From contig JAZUDZ010000015.1 in NCBI GenBank assembly GCA_045639905.1, forward strand, positions 1-64,000: a stretch of 64,000 bases of DNA, read 5' to 3'. Every line of letters begins with the position of its first letter. Position 1 is the stretch's first letter. Origin of the DNA: RGIG426 sp045639905. Lineage in GTDB: Bacteria > Bacillota > Clostridia > Oscillospirales > Acutalibacteraceae. Below are positions 25,444 through 33,727 of this stretch, in pieces. The notes beneath the pieces were generated by a model, which did no database searches, had not been told where the DNA came from, and was given only the letters and a program-made list of their open reading frames with translations. Position numbers and translations under genes: made by a program.

Positions 25444-25665
25444 ATGCCGGAACTGAAATACGAGATCGTCAAAGAGTGTGGTGTCCTCTCCCAGACTCCG
25501 TCTGGTTGGACCAAAGAGCTGAATCTTATCAGCTGGAACGAGCGCGCACCGAAGTATGATATTCGTGAGTGGGCTCCCGATCGCGCAAAAATGGGCAAAG
25601 GCTGCACCATTTCTGTTGACGAGATGATCCTTCTTCGTGACCTTATCAACGGATTGGATCTGTAA
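25444..25665 (+). CDS. YdbC-type PC4/ssDNA-binding domain protein
   Basis: 73 aa. Matches the small bacterial PC4-like family (YdbC): the pattern GWTKELNLISWNERAPKYDIREWAP followed by KGCTISVDEMILLRDLI. Such proteins form dimers that bind single-stranded DNA; the biological role in bacteria is poorly defined. AAAGGAGA precedes the start. Confidence 0.88.
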   Translation: MPELKYEIVKECGVLSQTPSGWTKELNLISWNERAPKYDIREWAPDRAKMGKGCTISVDEMILLRDLINGLDL

Positions 25666-25702
25666 TTCCAGCCGTTAACACGAATAACGAACGACGAACG
25701 AA

Positions 25703-25738
25703 ACACAGGGCGCCATCCACTTGGATGGCGCCCTGTGT
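25703..25738. terminator. strong, probably bidirectional terminator
   Basis: A 17-bp perfect stem (25703-25719 with 25722-25738, core GGGCGCCATCC) lies between the convergent PC4-like gene and trxB. The U-tracts on either side are modest. Confidence 0.8.
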
Positions 25739-25758
25739 TGTTGTTTCTATTTGTTTTT

Positions 25759-26661
25759 TCAGCCGTCAATGTATTTGCAGGCGGCCAGTGCGGCAACGGC
25801 ACCGTCGGCGGCTGCCGTTGTGATTTGACGAATGCTCTTGGATCGGCAATCGCCGGCCACGAAAAGACCGTTTGTTTTGGTCACACAAGCCTCGTCGCTG
25901 TCGAAGTAACCGTAACTGTTCAAGTCGGCAAAGTCCTTAAAGGCATCGTTTTTTGGGATTAAACCGATGGCGATAAAGAGGCCGTCAATTTCTAGGGTTC
26001 GTGTTTCGCCTTTGGTGTTTTCGATTACGAGTCCCGTAAGAGAGTTCTCACCGAGTAGTTCTTTGGAAACGGAATTGAAAATGCATTCCACATTTTCTTT
26101 TTGCTTGAGAAGCTGAATCAGACGCTCCTCTCCGGTGAATGCCGGCAGATTCTGTACCACGATAACCTTCTTGCAGTTTTCCGTCAAAAGCAGGGCTTCC
26201 TGCAGTGCGGAGTTTCCGCCGCCGATGACGGCAACGGTTTTATCACGATAGAAGGCACCGTCACAAACCGCACAGAAAGAGATTCCGTGCCCGACAAACT
26301 TGGTTTCTCCGGGGAGACCCAGCATACGATGTTCGACGCCGGTGGCCAGAATAACGGCTTTGGCCTCATATTCTTTGGACTCGGTGATAACAGCCCAGCC
26401 GTTTTCGGCAGGGCGGATACCGGTAACCTTGGCCATTTCCATATCGGCACCCTGTTCCAGGACCTGGTCAACAAGCTGGTCGGCAAATTCCATACCGCTC
26501 ATCTGCAGGAATCCCGGATAGTTTTCAATTTTAGGGGAATAGGTAACCTGTCCGCCAAAAGTGCTTTTTTCGATTAAAAGAACCGATTTGTTGGCACGTC
26601 TGGCGTACAAAGCGGCGGTCAGGCCCGCAGGACCTGCGCCGACAATGACGATATCATACAT
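25759..26661 (-). CDS. trxB: thioredoxin reductase
   Basis: 300 aa low-molecular-weight flavoenzyme. FAD site GAGPAGLTAALYARR, NADPH site GGGNSALQEALLL, redox-active CAVC (FCAVCDGAFY) and the C-terminal AGDCR motif are present. It follows nrdD by 15 bp and should be cotranscribed, so it likely reduces the glutaredoxin-like domain at the C-terminus of NrdD or a separate thioredoxin. AAGGAG before the ATG. Confidence 0.95.
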   Translation of the reverse strand: MYDIVIVGAGPAGLTAALYARRANKSVLLIEKSTFGGQVTYSPKIENYPGFLQMSGMEFADQLVDQVLEQGADMEMAKVTGIRPAENGWAVITESKEYEAKAVILATGVEHRMLGLPGETKFVGHGISFCAVCDGAFYRDKTVAVIGGGNSALQEALLLTENCKKVIVVQNLPAFTGEERLIQLLKQKENVECIFNSVSKELLGENSLTGLVIENTKGETRTLEIDGLFIAIGLIPKNDAFKDFADLNSYGYFDSDEACVTKTNGLFVAGDCRSKSIRQITTAAADGAVAALAACKYIDG

Positions 26662-26676
26662 GGGGAATCTCCTTAA

Positions 26677-29058
26677 TTAGAGGCTGTCGATATAGGCGAC
26701 GATTTCCGGAAGGTCCGAATAACGGGCAAATCCGTTTGCGTCGGGGAGAATCAAAGTAGGAGCCGTTTGCACGCCGAACTGATCGCACAAATCCGTGTGA
26801 TCATAGGCCAGAATGTTTTCGTATTCAAGACCGATCTCTTCCAGTCTCTTTTTCACGATTTTGCATTTCGGGCAGGTGGCGGTGGTGAACAAAAGCGGTT
26901 TGTCGAGGGAAACGGCGGGGGCTTCTTCACAGGCACAGGGGGCTTCTTCCGCAGGTGCATGTTCCAAGACACCGGTATGGGTCAAAGTGGAGCGGCCCAG
27001 GTCATAGGTCTTACGGTCTTTGTATTCCTGTGCTTTACCGTCATTCCAGTTCTGGACCGGACGATAGTAACCGGTAATACGGCTATAGACTTCAGTTTTG
27101 CCTCCGCATTCCGGACAGGTGAAGTGTTCACCGGACAAATAGCCGTGGTCTTTACAAATGGAATAGGTCGGGGACATGGTGTAGTACGGCAGACGATAGT
27201 TTTCGGCAATCTTACGCACCAGGTTTGCGGCCGCTTTCCAATCCGGCAGTTTTTCGCCGAGAAAGGCGTGGAAAACCGTACCGGAGGTGTAGAGGGTCTG
27301 CAGCTCGTCCTGAATGTCCAAAGCACTGAAAATGTCTTCAGTATAGCCGACCGGCAGGTGAGAAGAGTTGGTATAATAGGCGGTGCCGTTTTCATTGGCG
27401 GTGAGAATGTCCGGGAAGCGTTTCTTATCGTGTTTAGCCAAACGATAAGAAGTGGATTCGGCCGGAGTTGCCTCCAAGTTGTAGAGATCGCCGTATTTCT
27501 CCTGATAATCGGAGAGACGCTCACGCATATGGTTCAGCACTTCAATGGTGAAGTCCTGTGCTTCTTTATGGGTCATATCCTTGCCAAGCCATTTGGCGTT
27601 GAGGCAAGCTTCGTTCATGCCGACAAGACCGATGGTGGAGAAGTGGTTGTTGAAGGTTCCGAGATACCGTTTGGTATACGGATACAAACCATTGTCCAAA
27701 AGTTTGGTAATAACTTCTCTCTTAATCTTGAGGGAACGGGCGGAGATATCCATCAAATGGTCGAGACGGGCAAAGAAGTCCGCTTTGTCAGAGGACAAAT
27801 AACCGATACGGGGCATATTGATGGTAACAACACCGACGGAACCGGTGCTTTCGCCGCTGCCGAAGAAACCACCGGACTTTTTACGCAGTTCGCGGAGGTC
27901 CAAACGGAGACGGCAGCACATAGAACGTACATCACTGGGTTCCATATCGCTGTTGATATAGTTTGAGAAGTAAGGGGTGCCGTATTTGGCAGTCATTTCA
28001 AAGAGCAGTTTGTTGTTCTCGGTTTCGCTCCAGTCGAAATCACGGGTGATGGAATAGGTCGGAATCGGATACTGGAATCCACGACCGTTGGCGTCGCCTT
28101 CGATCATGATTTCGATAAAGGCCTTGTTGACCATATCCATTTCGGCTTTACAGTCTTTGTATTTGAAGTCCAGCTCTTTGCCGCCGACAATACAGTTCTG
28201 TTCAGCCAAATCGTTCGGGACGGTCCAGTCGAGGGTGATATTGGTAAACGGAGACTGGGTACCCCAACGGCTCGGGGTGTTAACACCGTAAATAAAGGAC
28301 TGGATGCACTGTTTAACCTCTTTGTAGCTCAGATTGTCAACCTTGACAAACGGGGCCAAATAGGTATCGAAAGAGGAGAACGCCTGAGCACCGGCCCATT
28401 CGTTCTGCATGATGCCAAGGAAGTTTACCATCTGGTTGCAGAGGGTAGACAGGTGACCGGCCGGGGAAGAAGTAATCTTGCCCGGAACGCCGCCGAGACC
28501 TTCCTGAATGAGCTGCTTCAAGGACCAACCGGCGCAGTAACCGGTCAGCATGGAAAGGTCATGCAGGTGGATGTGGGCGTTGCGGTGAGCGTTGGCGATT
28601 TCATCGTCATACACCTCACTCAGCCAGTAGTTGGCGGTGATGGCACCGGAGTTGGAGAGAATCAAACCGCCGACGGAATAGGTAACGGTCGAGTTCTCTT
28701 TTACACGCCAGTCATTAATCTTGACATAGTTATCCACAATGGCTTTGTAGTCCAAAATGGTTTCGTTCATGTTGCGGACTTTTTGACGCTGACGACGGTA
28801 AATAATGTAAGCTTTGGCTACATCATCATAACCGGCCTGGGCCAAAACGGCTTCTACGCTATCTTGAACGTCTTCGACGCTGATCAGGTTTTCTTTGATC
28901 TTCGGTTCAAAGGCGGCAGTTACTTTTAAAGCGAGAAAATCAATGATGTCAGGATTGTATTGCTTTTCACAGGCATCAAAAGCGCTGGTGATGGCGTCGC
29001 TGATTTTACGAATCTGAAAATCAACTACTTTTCCATCTCTTTTTTTGAGTTGATACAT
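26677..29058 (-). CDS. nrdD: anaerobic (class III) ribonucleotide reductase with C-terminal glutaredoxin-like domain
   Basis: 793 aa. An N-terminal ATP-cone (YQLKKRDGKVVDFQIRKI) senses ATP/dATP; the catalytic barrel follows. The radical glycine is about Gly663 in YSRITGYYRPVQ, just after a zinc-binding region (ICKDHG, CPECG). Residues 717-793 are a thioredoxin-fold domain with CPKC (729-732) and the cis-Pro motif TAPTLI. Class III enzymes reduce NTPs without oxygen; many use formate, others (NrdD2 type) a thioredoxin system. The fused redox domain and adjoining trxB point to the latter. The ribosome site GGGGG lies inside an NrdR box. Confidence 0.95.
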   Translation of the reverse strand: MYQLKKRDGKVVDFQIRKISDAITSAFDACEKQYNPDIIDFLALKVTAAFEPKIKENLISVEDVQDSVEAVLAQAGYDDVAKAYIIYRRQRQKVRNMNETILDYKAIVDNYVKINDWRVKENSTVTYSVGGLILSNSGAITANYWLSEVYDDEIANAHRNAHIHLHDLSMLTGYCAGWSLKQLIQEGLGGVPGKITSSPAGHLSTLCNQMVNFLGIMQNEWAGAQAFSSFDTYLAPFVKVDNLSYKEVKQCIQSFIYGVNTPSRWGTQSPFTNITLDWTVPNDLAEQNCIVGGKELDFKYKDCKAEMDMVNKAFIEIMIEGDANGRGFQYPIPTYSITRDFDWSETENNKLLFEMTAKYGTPYFSNYINSDMEPSDVRSMCCRLRLDLRELRKKSGGFFGSGESTGSVGVVTINMPRIGYLSSDKADFFARLDHLMDISARSLKIKREVITKLLDNGLYPYTKRYLGTFNNHFSTIGLVGMNEACLNAKWLGKDMTHKEAQDFTIEVLNHMRERLSDYQEKYGDLYNLEATPAESTSYRLAKHDKKRFPDILTANENGTAYYTNSSHLPVGYTEDIFSALDIQDELQTLYTSGTVFHAFLGEKLPDWKAAANLVRKIAENYRLPYYTMSPTYSICKDHGYLSGEHFTCPECGGKTEVYSRITGYYRPVQNWNDGKAQEYKDRKTYDLGRSTLTHTGVLEHAPAEEAPCACEEAPAVSLDKPLLFTTATCPKCKIVKKRLEEIGLEYENILAYDHTDLCDQFGVQTAPTLILPDANGFARYSDLPEIVAYIDSL

Positions 29059-29065
29059 AAAAATA

Positions 29066-29082
29066 ACCCCCTATATCTTGTA
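29066..29082 (-). promoter_or_regulatory. NrdR box 1 (overlaps the nrdD ribosome binding site)
   Basis: ACCCCCTATATCTTGTA matches the NrdR consensus core CWATATATWGTG with one mismatch. It lies between the transcription start and the nrdD ATG, over the ribosome binding sequence. Confidence 0.7.
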
Positions 29083-29094
29083 ATCACTTACAGT

Positions 29095-29123
29095 AATCTA
29101 CCACAAGATATAGGGGTTGTCAA
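29095..29123 (-). promoter_or_regulatory. nrdD-trxB promoter
   Basis: Minus strand TTGACA (29118-29123), 17-nt spacer, TGG-TAGATT (-10 at 29095-29100). The spacer holds the second NrdR box. Confidence 0.75.
29103..29118 (-). promoter_or_regulatory. NrdR box 2 (in the promoter spacer)
   Basis: ACAAGATATAGGGGTT, an inverted near-copy of box 1. Equivalent positions of the boxes are 33 bp, three helical turns, apart, as expected for a tandem NrdR pair. NrdR represses ribonucleotide reductase genes when dATP is high. Confidence 0.7.
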
Positions 29124-29170
29124 TTCATTTTTGAGCAAAAAAACACAAAATTTTGTGAATACTTTTCACA

Positions 29171-29863
29171 TCAAACACCGCGCAAATTTGCACCCGGAAT
29201 AGTCTCTCTTACTGCCGCAATAAGTTCGCGCATTTCGTCCGGAGAGTACCCGCTGACATTGCTTCCGATGAGTTCACCGGAGTCGACAAAGGACTGCAAA
29301 AAGTAGTTGACATCTTTCGGAATCCAATGAGAAATTTTGACCAAATCTTCCTTGGTGTGAAACTCACGAACAACGGTAGTTCGGAATTCAAAGGGCGTGT
29401 CATGGGAAGTCAAAAGGGCGATACTTTCCTCAATTTTGGAAAGATCCAGACCCGGCACGTCGGTGGTTTCGGCGTATTTTTCGGGACAGTTTTTAATGTC
29501 CATCGCCACATAATCGACCAGTTTTTCCTCCAGGATGGTTCGTAAAATATGGGGGAAAGTGCCATTGGTGTCCAGCTTGACCGCGTATCCCATTTCTTTG
29601 ATTTTTTTGATGAAGTCAAGGATTCCGGGCTGCATCAACGGTTCTCCGCCGGTGATGGCAACCCCGTCCAAAAGGCCGATACGACCTTTTAAAAAGGTAA
29701 AGAAGTCATCCTCTTCCAGATACGGCTTGGCTCCCATATCAAGAACCAGTGAGGCATTATGACAGAACGGGCAGCGCAGGTTGCAGCCGTCGGTAAAGAC
29801 CGTACAGGCAACCCGTCCCGGAAAATCCAAAAGTGTTAATTTTTGATATCCGCCAAGACGCAT
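29171..29863 (-). CDS. nrdG: anaerobic RNR activating radical-SAM protein
   Basis: 230 aa. CNLRCPFCHN is the Cx3Cx2C [4Fe-4S]/SAM site; TGGEPLMQPG follows. It generates the glycyl radical on NrdD. MRLGGYQ at 29863 is the start, with AGGAG 8 nt upstream; an ATG 18 codons earlier is rejected. It lies upstream of nrdD but with an intervening promoter, so the two can be transcribed separately. It resembles the longer PflA-like NrdG form. Confidence 0.93.
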   Translation of the reverse strand: MRLGGYQKLTLLDFPGRVACTVFTDGCNLRCPFCHNASLVLDMGAKPYLEEDDFFTFLKGRIGLLDGVAITGGEPLMQPGILDFIKKIKEMGYAVKLDTNGTFPHILRTILEEKLVDYVAMDIKNCPEKYAETTDVPGLDLSKIEESIALLTSHDTPFEFRTTVVREFHTKEDLVKISHWIPKDVNYFLQSFVDSGELIGSNVSGYSPDEMRELIAAVRETIPGANLRGV

Positions 29864-29895
29864 GATGTTATCTCCTAAATAAGTACTATATACTA

Positions 29896-29924
29896 ATACT
29901 ATATAAATCGAGGGCAAAAAGCAA
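29896..29924 (-). promoter_or_regulatory. nrdG promoter
   Basis: Minus strand TTGCTT (29919-29924), 17-nt spacer, TAGTAT (29896-29901). The -10 region carries ACTATATA twice and a 16-bp motif shared with the cysteine desulfurase promoter. Confidence 0.6.
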
Positions 29925-29931
29925 GAAAAAA

Positions 29932-29953
29932 AGACATTCCAAACGGAATGTCT
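29932..29953 (-). terminator. terminator of rpsF-ssb-rpsR
   Basis: AGACATTCC and GGAATGTCT form a 9-bp stem with AAAC loop; the adjoining A-run on the plus strand gives a U-tract on the minus transcript. Confidence 0.85.
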
Positions 29954-29966
29954 TTTCTCAAAAATC

Positions 29967-30227
29967 TTAGTCAGCGACGTACGGCAGCAAAGCGATCTGA
30001 CGGGCGCGTTTGATGGCGACGGTCAAAGCTCTCTGATGACGGGCGCAGGTACCGGTGACACGACGCGGCAAAATCTTTCCGCGTTCGGAAAGATAGCGGC
30101 GAAGGACGGCCGGATCTTTGTAGTCGATATAGTCAACTTTATCGACACAGAAAGCGCAGACTTTGCGACGACCTTTGCGGACGTTGCGAATCGGGGTGCG
30201 CTCAGCTTTTTCAGCATTCTCAGGCAT
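29967..30227 (-). CDS. rpsR: 30S ribosomal protein S18
   Basis: 86 aa. KVCAFC and the RKPR-like SERGKILPRRVTGTCARHQR segment are typical; the CAFC...C...H set suggests a zinc-binding (C+) form. The start MPENAEK is chosen because AAGGAGG sits 8 nt before it, while the ATG at 30248 would overlap that site. Third gene of the rpsF-ssb-rpsR operon. Confidence 0.96.
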   Translation of the reverse strand: MPENAEKAERTPIRNVRKGRRKVCAFCVDKVDYIDYKDPAVLRRYLSERGKILPRRVTGTCARHQRALTVAIKRARQIALLPYVAD

Positions 30228-30272
30228 TGGTTTAGCCTCCTTTTTCAAATTTGGGAAGAGATTCTAGGAATC

Positions 30273-30725
30273 TCAGAAGGGAACAAATTCATCTTCATCG
30301 GCATCCGAGACAATTTCGAAGTCGGAACCGGAACCGGCAGTGAAGGCCGTCGGGGGCTCCTGATAGCTCGGAATCTGGGACTCGCCACCATAGGTGCCGC
30401 CACCGTTGGACTTGGATTCGCAGAAATAGACATTGTCTGCGACAACTTCGTAGGAAGTCCGGTTGGTACCGTCTTTGTCGGTGTAACGATGGGACTGGAG
30501 AGAACCGCTCAGGGCCACTCTCTGACCTTTGTGGAAGTACTTGGTGATGAATTCTGCGGTCTGACGCCATGCGACAATGTTGATAAAGTCGGTCTGACGT
30601 TCCTGACCTTGTGAAACGAATCGGCGATCAACAGCAAGTGTGAAACTGGTCACGGAAACCTGGTTGTTTGTATGACGAAGTTCAGGATCTGCTGTTAAGC
30701 GACCTACTAAGCATACGACGTTCAT
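30273..30725 (-). CDS. ssb: single-stranded DNA-binding protein
   Basis: 150 aa. N-terminal OB fold (MNVVCLVGRLTADPELRHT, FINIVAWRQTAEFI) and an acidic C-terminal tip DEDEFVPF that recruits replication and repair partners. Placed between rpsF and rpsR as is usual in Firmicutes. AAGGAG before the ATG. Confidence 0.97.
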   Translation of the reverse strand: MNVVCLVGRLTADPELRHTNNQVSVTSFTLAVDRRFVSQGQERQTDFINIVAWRQTAEFITKYFHKGQRVALSGSLQSHRYTDKDGTNRTSYEVVADNVYFCESKSNGGGTYGGESQIPSYQEPPTAFTAGSGSDFEIVSDADEDEFVPF

Positions 30726-30742
30726 AGCTTACTCCTTGTTAC

Positions 30743-31042
30743 TTACTGTTCGTCTTTGCGGATGACCATATCGCGAAGAACACCTTCAGTGATCTTGGCA
30801 ATACGCTCGAGTTCTGCCGGGAATTCCGGGCCGCTAACAAAATTGTAGAGCACGTAATAACCCTCAGCCTCGTCGTTGATCGGATAGGCAAGACGACGGG
30901 TCTTCCATTCGACAACTTCGCCGAGTTCCGCATTGGCAGCAATCATATCCTGAAATTTGACTTTGACTGCTTCAATGCCTTCTTCTCCCAAAGTGGTGGA
31001 GAAAATGAAAACGGCCTCGTAAGAAGCTTTGATAGTTGGCAT
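30743..31042 (-). CDS. rpsF: 30S ribosomal protein S6
   Basis: 99 aa, ferredoxin-like fold; YEAVFIFSTTLGEEGIEA at the N-terminus and the RRLAYPINDEAEGYYVLYNF signature. First gene of the operon, preceded by AAGGAGGTG. It binds S18 in the small subunit platform. Confidence 0.96.
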   Translation of the reverse strand: MPTIKASYEAVFIFSTTLGEEGIEAVKVKFQDMIAANAELGEVVEWKTRRLAYPINDEAEGYYVLYNFVSGPEFPAELERIAKITEGVLRDMVIRKDEQ

Positions 31043-31070
31043 TGTATGACACCTCCTTATGGTCTATTGG

Positions 31071-31095
31071 CCCTGCCTCTGTGTGCAGAGCAAGG
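31071..31095 (-). ncRNA. leader hairpin of the rpsF operon, possible S6:S18 autoregulatory site
   Basis: On the minus strand CCTTGC/GCAGGG and TCTG/CAGA stack into a stem with a CACA loop and one bulge, between the promoter and the rpsF ribosome site. Leaders of rpsF operons are known to bind S6:S18, but the characteristic CCG bulge is not clearly visible here. Confidence 0.35.
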
Positions 31096-31121
31096 ATTTG
31101 CTTTTAACATAAGCATCGATT

Positions 31122-31150
31122 ATTATAGCAATGAAGAATCCATTCGTCAA
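31122..31150 (-). promoter_or_regulatory. rpsF operon promoter
   Basis: Minus strand TTGACG (31145-31150), 17-nt spacer, TATAAT (31122-31127). Confidence 0.85.
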
Positions 31151-31176
31151 GTTTTATTTTCTTTCTTTACAAAGCT

Positions 31177-31206
31177 TTGCAAGTTATATATACTTAGTAA
31201 GATAAT
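31177..31206 (+). promoter_or_regulatory. prfB promoter
   Basis: TTGCAA (31177-31182), 18-nt spacer, GATAAT (31201-31206), divergent from the rpsF promoter. Confidence 0.55.
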
Positions 31207-31243
31207 GTGAACTGCATATGCAGAGAATGAGGAGTTTAGAAAG

Positions 31244-32380
31244 ATGCTTCAATTTGAAGAATTGCGACTGAAACTTGAGGGCATCAAGCCGGATCTGGAG
31301 GATTTGGCCAATGCCATCGAACTGAATCAACTGAAAAGAGAATCAGCCGAGCTGGAGCAACGTGCCGCCGCGGATGGCTTTTGGGACAATATGGAAAATG
31401 CTCAAAAGGTAACCCAGCGTGCCGCTCTGGTAAACGGCCGAATTGAAAAGTATACCAATCTCGAGAATGAGTATCATGATACACTGACATTGATTGAACT
31501 GGCAGACGAGTCCGAGGATTTGTCTCTCTTTGATGAATGCAGCGAGTCGATTGATAACATTTTTGCAGAGCTGGAAAGACAGCGTCTCAGTACTTTACTG
31601 ACCGGAGAGTACGATCATTCCAATGCGATTGTGACCATTCATGCCGGCGAAGGCGGAACCGAGGCTCAGGACTGGGCGGAAATGCTCTATCGTATGTATA
31701 CGCACTGGGTTGAGGCCCACGATTTCAAGTACACCATTTTGGACTACCTGGATGGTGATGAGGCGGGACTGAAGAGCGCTTCCATTATGATTGAAGGCGA
31801 AAATGCCTACGGCTATTTGAAGAGTGAAAACGGTGTTCATCGTTTGGTTCGCGTATCTCCGTTTGATGCGGCCGGTCGTCGGCATACATCTTTTGCCTCG
31901 GTTGAGGTTATGCCGGAGATTGATGATTCCGTCGAAGTGGATATTCGTCCGGAGGATATTAAAATGGACGTGTACCGTTCCAGCGGTGCCGGTGGCCAGA
32001 AGGTTAACAAAACCTCGTCCGCCGTTCGGTTAACCCATATTCCGACCGGTATCGTGGTTGCCTGTCAAACTGAGCGCAGCCAGTATCAGAATAAGGATAC
32101 GGCTATGTGTATGCTGCGTTCAAAGCTCGTGGAAATCAAAGAGCGTGAGCACTTGGATAAGATTGAGGACATCAAAGGCGTTCAGGCGCAAATCGCCTGG
32201 GGCAGTCAGATTCGTTCCTATGTATTTATGCCGTACACCATGGTTAAGGACCGTCGTACCGGCTATGAAACCGGAAACGTCGACGGGGTTATGGACGGCG
32301 ACCTGGACGGCTTTATCAATGCCTATTTGAAGGCGGCCGCTTCCGGCTCTCTTTCGAATGCCACCGACGGAGACGACTAA
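31244..32380 (+). CDS. prfB: peptide chain release factor 2 without programmed frameshift
   Basis: 378 aa. RF2 releases at UGA and UAA: the SPF recognition tripeptide (RVSPFDAAGRRHTS) and the GGQ loop (SSGAGGQKVNKTSS) are present. In most bacteria prfB has an in-frame UGA near codon 25 needing a +1 shift. Here the frame runs uninterrupted through the equivalent region (IELNQLKRESAELEQ), so that autoregulation is absent. GAGGAG stands 9 nt before the ATG. Confidence 0.97.
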   Translation: MLQFEELRLKLEGIKPDLEDLANAIELNQLKRESAELEQRAAADGFWDNMENAQKVTQRAALVNGRIEKYTNLENEYHDTLTLIELADESEDLSLFDECSESIDNIFAELERQRLSTLLTGEYDHSNAIVTIHAGEGGTEAQDWAEMLYRMYTHWVEAHDFKYTILDYLDGDEAGLKSASIMIEGENAYGYLKSENGVHRLVRVSPFDAAGRRHTSFASVEVMPEIDDSVEVDIRPEDIKMDVYRSSGAGGQKVNKTSSAVRLTHIPTGIVVACQTERSQYQNKDTAMCMLRSKLVEIKEREHLDKIEDIKGVQAQIAWGSQIRSYVFMPYTMVKDRRTGYETGNVDGVMDGDLDGFINAYLKAAASGSLSNATDGDD

Positions 32381-32391
32381 GATGGTTTTTG

Positions 32392-32420
32392 TGACACGAC
32401 CGGACTTCTCGGTCGTGTCA
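32392..32420 (+). terminator. prfB terminator
   Basis: TGACACGACCG pairs with CGGTCGTGTCA (11 bp), followed by TTTTTG. Confidence 0.9.
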
Positions 32421-32447
32421 TTTTTGCAAAAAAGTTTGTTTTCGCAC

Positions 32448-32475
32448 TTGACAAACTGTTCTCATATTGTATAAT
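32448..32475 (+). promoter_or_regulatory. tRNA-Gln promoter
   Basis: TTGACA (32448-32453), 16-nt spacer, TATAAT (32470-32475) preceded by TTG, 15 bp before the tRNA. Confidence 0.85.
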
Positions 32476-32490
32476 TGTAAAGCTTGATAT

Positions 32491-32564
32491 TGCGGAATTG
32501 TGTAAGGGTAGCACTGCAGTCTCTGAATCTGCCTGTCAAGGTTCGAATCCTTGTTCCGCAGCCA
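32491..32564 (+). tRNA. tRNA-Gln (anticodon CUG)
   Basis: Acceptor TGCGGAA pairs with TTCCGCA; D arm GTGT/GCAC; anticodon loop CTCTGAA gives CUG; T arm with GTTCGAATC; CCA is encoded. The last anticodon-stem pair is a U-U mismatch. Stands alone with its own promoter and terminator. Confidence 0.92.
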
Positions 32565-32565
32565 A

Positions 32566-32600
32566 AAAGGTCCGGTAAATCATTGATTTTCCGGACCTTT
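32566..32600 (+). terminator. tRNA-Gln terminator
   Basis: AAAGGTCCGG and CCGGACCTTT, then GTTTTTT. Confidence 0.9.
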
Positions 32601-32692
32601 GTTTTTTGCAACGGAGGCCGTCATGGCCGTCACTTCCCGGCCTCTGTAACAACCGATACGTCGCGGTGTGCTGTTTTTGGCACAATCATCGA

Positions 32693-32722
32693 TTGTCGGA
32701 GGATGGATATGTATGGTATGAT
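32693..32722 (+). promoter_or_regulatory. promoter of the unknown 210-aa gene
   Basis: TTGTCG (32693-32698), 18-nt spacer, TATGAT (32717-32722). A small palindrome ACAATC-ATC-GATTGT (32682-32696) overlaps the -35. Confidence 0.5.
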
Positions 32723-32741
32723 ACAAACGAGGTGAGGCTTA

Positions 32742-33374
32742 ATGATGATGTCGCCGGATTTTTATTATGAATCCGAAGTCCAAGGAAAAGCAGCAAACAT
32801 CATTTGGGGAGAAATACACCGTCTTCAAAGAGATAAAGCAAGGTTTAAAAGGATTGTGGAACGACCGGGCTGGGAACTGACCAGACTTCCCGATGAAAAG
32901 ACGATGCTTGGTTTTACAAGAGAGTATTTACGAATGGCCGTGAAGGCATTGGAAGAAGCCGGAGAATGTTATCATCCGACGGAAGAGGAGATTTCTGACG
33001 CTGCCTTTAATGACGATATGCCGCTGATTACGGAAATGACTCTCGTGACAAACCGATACGGAAACGGATATGCGGAGCGAAAGATTTTGATAAACGGTGA
33101 CAGCATCTCTTTGCTGGTTCGGCTTTCTCCCGAAGCGGAGTATGCGGAAAGTACCTATTCAGTTTCCAGGAACCGACTGTTTGAGGAATTGCAAAGAATT
33201 CACATCGGTGAGTGGAAACCGGAATACAAAGATTTGTCGGGCAAAGTGAACCTTACCTGGAGCCTGGAGATTTCCTATGACGATTCGCTTCCAGGCAAAA
33301 AGTTTTCCGGATGCGGAGCGGCTCCCTTTAGTTTTGACGAGCTTTGTTATTTGATGACAGATCCATACATATAA
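32742..33374 (+). CDS. hypothetical protein
   Basis: 210 aa, soluble, no signal peptide or membrane segment. The N-terminal half is helical and charged; the C-terminal half is beta-rich and ends in FSFDELCYLMTDPYI. I do not recognise a family. GAGGTGAGG precedes the start, which could be either of the first ATG codons (MMMSPD). It has its own promoter and stands between tRNA-Gln and the micro-ORF transcript. Confidence 0.7.
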   Translation: MMMSPDFYYESEVQGKAANIIWGEIHRLQRDKARFKRIVERPGWELTRLPDEKTMLGFTREYLRMAVKALEEAGECYHPTEEEISDAAFNDDMPLITEMTLVTNRYGNGYAERKILINGDSISLLVRLSPEAEYAESTYSVSRNRLFEELQRIHIGEWKPEYKDLSGKVNLTWSLEISYDDSLPGKKFSGCGAAPFSFDELCYLMTDPYI

Positions 33375-33477
33375 TATGTATAGAAGACGGAACTTGGCAG
33401 AATAAACAAAGAAAGATTTCTTTTGTTGTGCATTCCTACAAAAGTAACAAAAAGCCACAAATTTTGTACAAAAAGTG

Positions 33478-33506
33478 TTGACAAGGTTCTGGAACAGGTG
33501 TATAGT
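33478..33506 (+). promoter_or_regulatory. promoter of the micro-ORF transcript
   Basis: TTGACA (33478-33483), 17-nt spacer, TATAGT (33501-33506): near-consensus, with no ordinary ORF downstream. Confidence 0.8.
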
Positions 33507-33727
33507 AGAGCCAGAAAGAAAGAAGAGACAGAAATAAGAAAACTACAAAGAAGGGAATGAGTCCGGTGAACATGTAAGTTTACCAGAATAATCAGAAAGG
33601 AAAGAACTTCCGATGTGGTAAGTAAGTTTGAAAGTTACACCTGCTAATTTTAGAAAGAAAGGATTGAGTCCCGTGAACATGTAATGTTCGCACATATCCC
33701 GAAACGAAACTTAAGGAAAAGGTGATT

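Noticed and set aside
29139..29165. Terminator after nrdG (CACAAAATTTTGTG plus T-run)
   Set aside because: The stem is AT-only in the core and leaves too small a loop; too weak to list.
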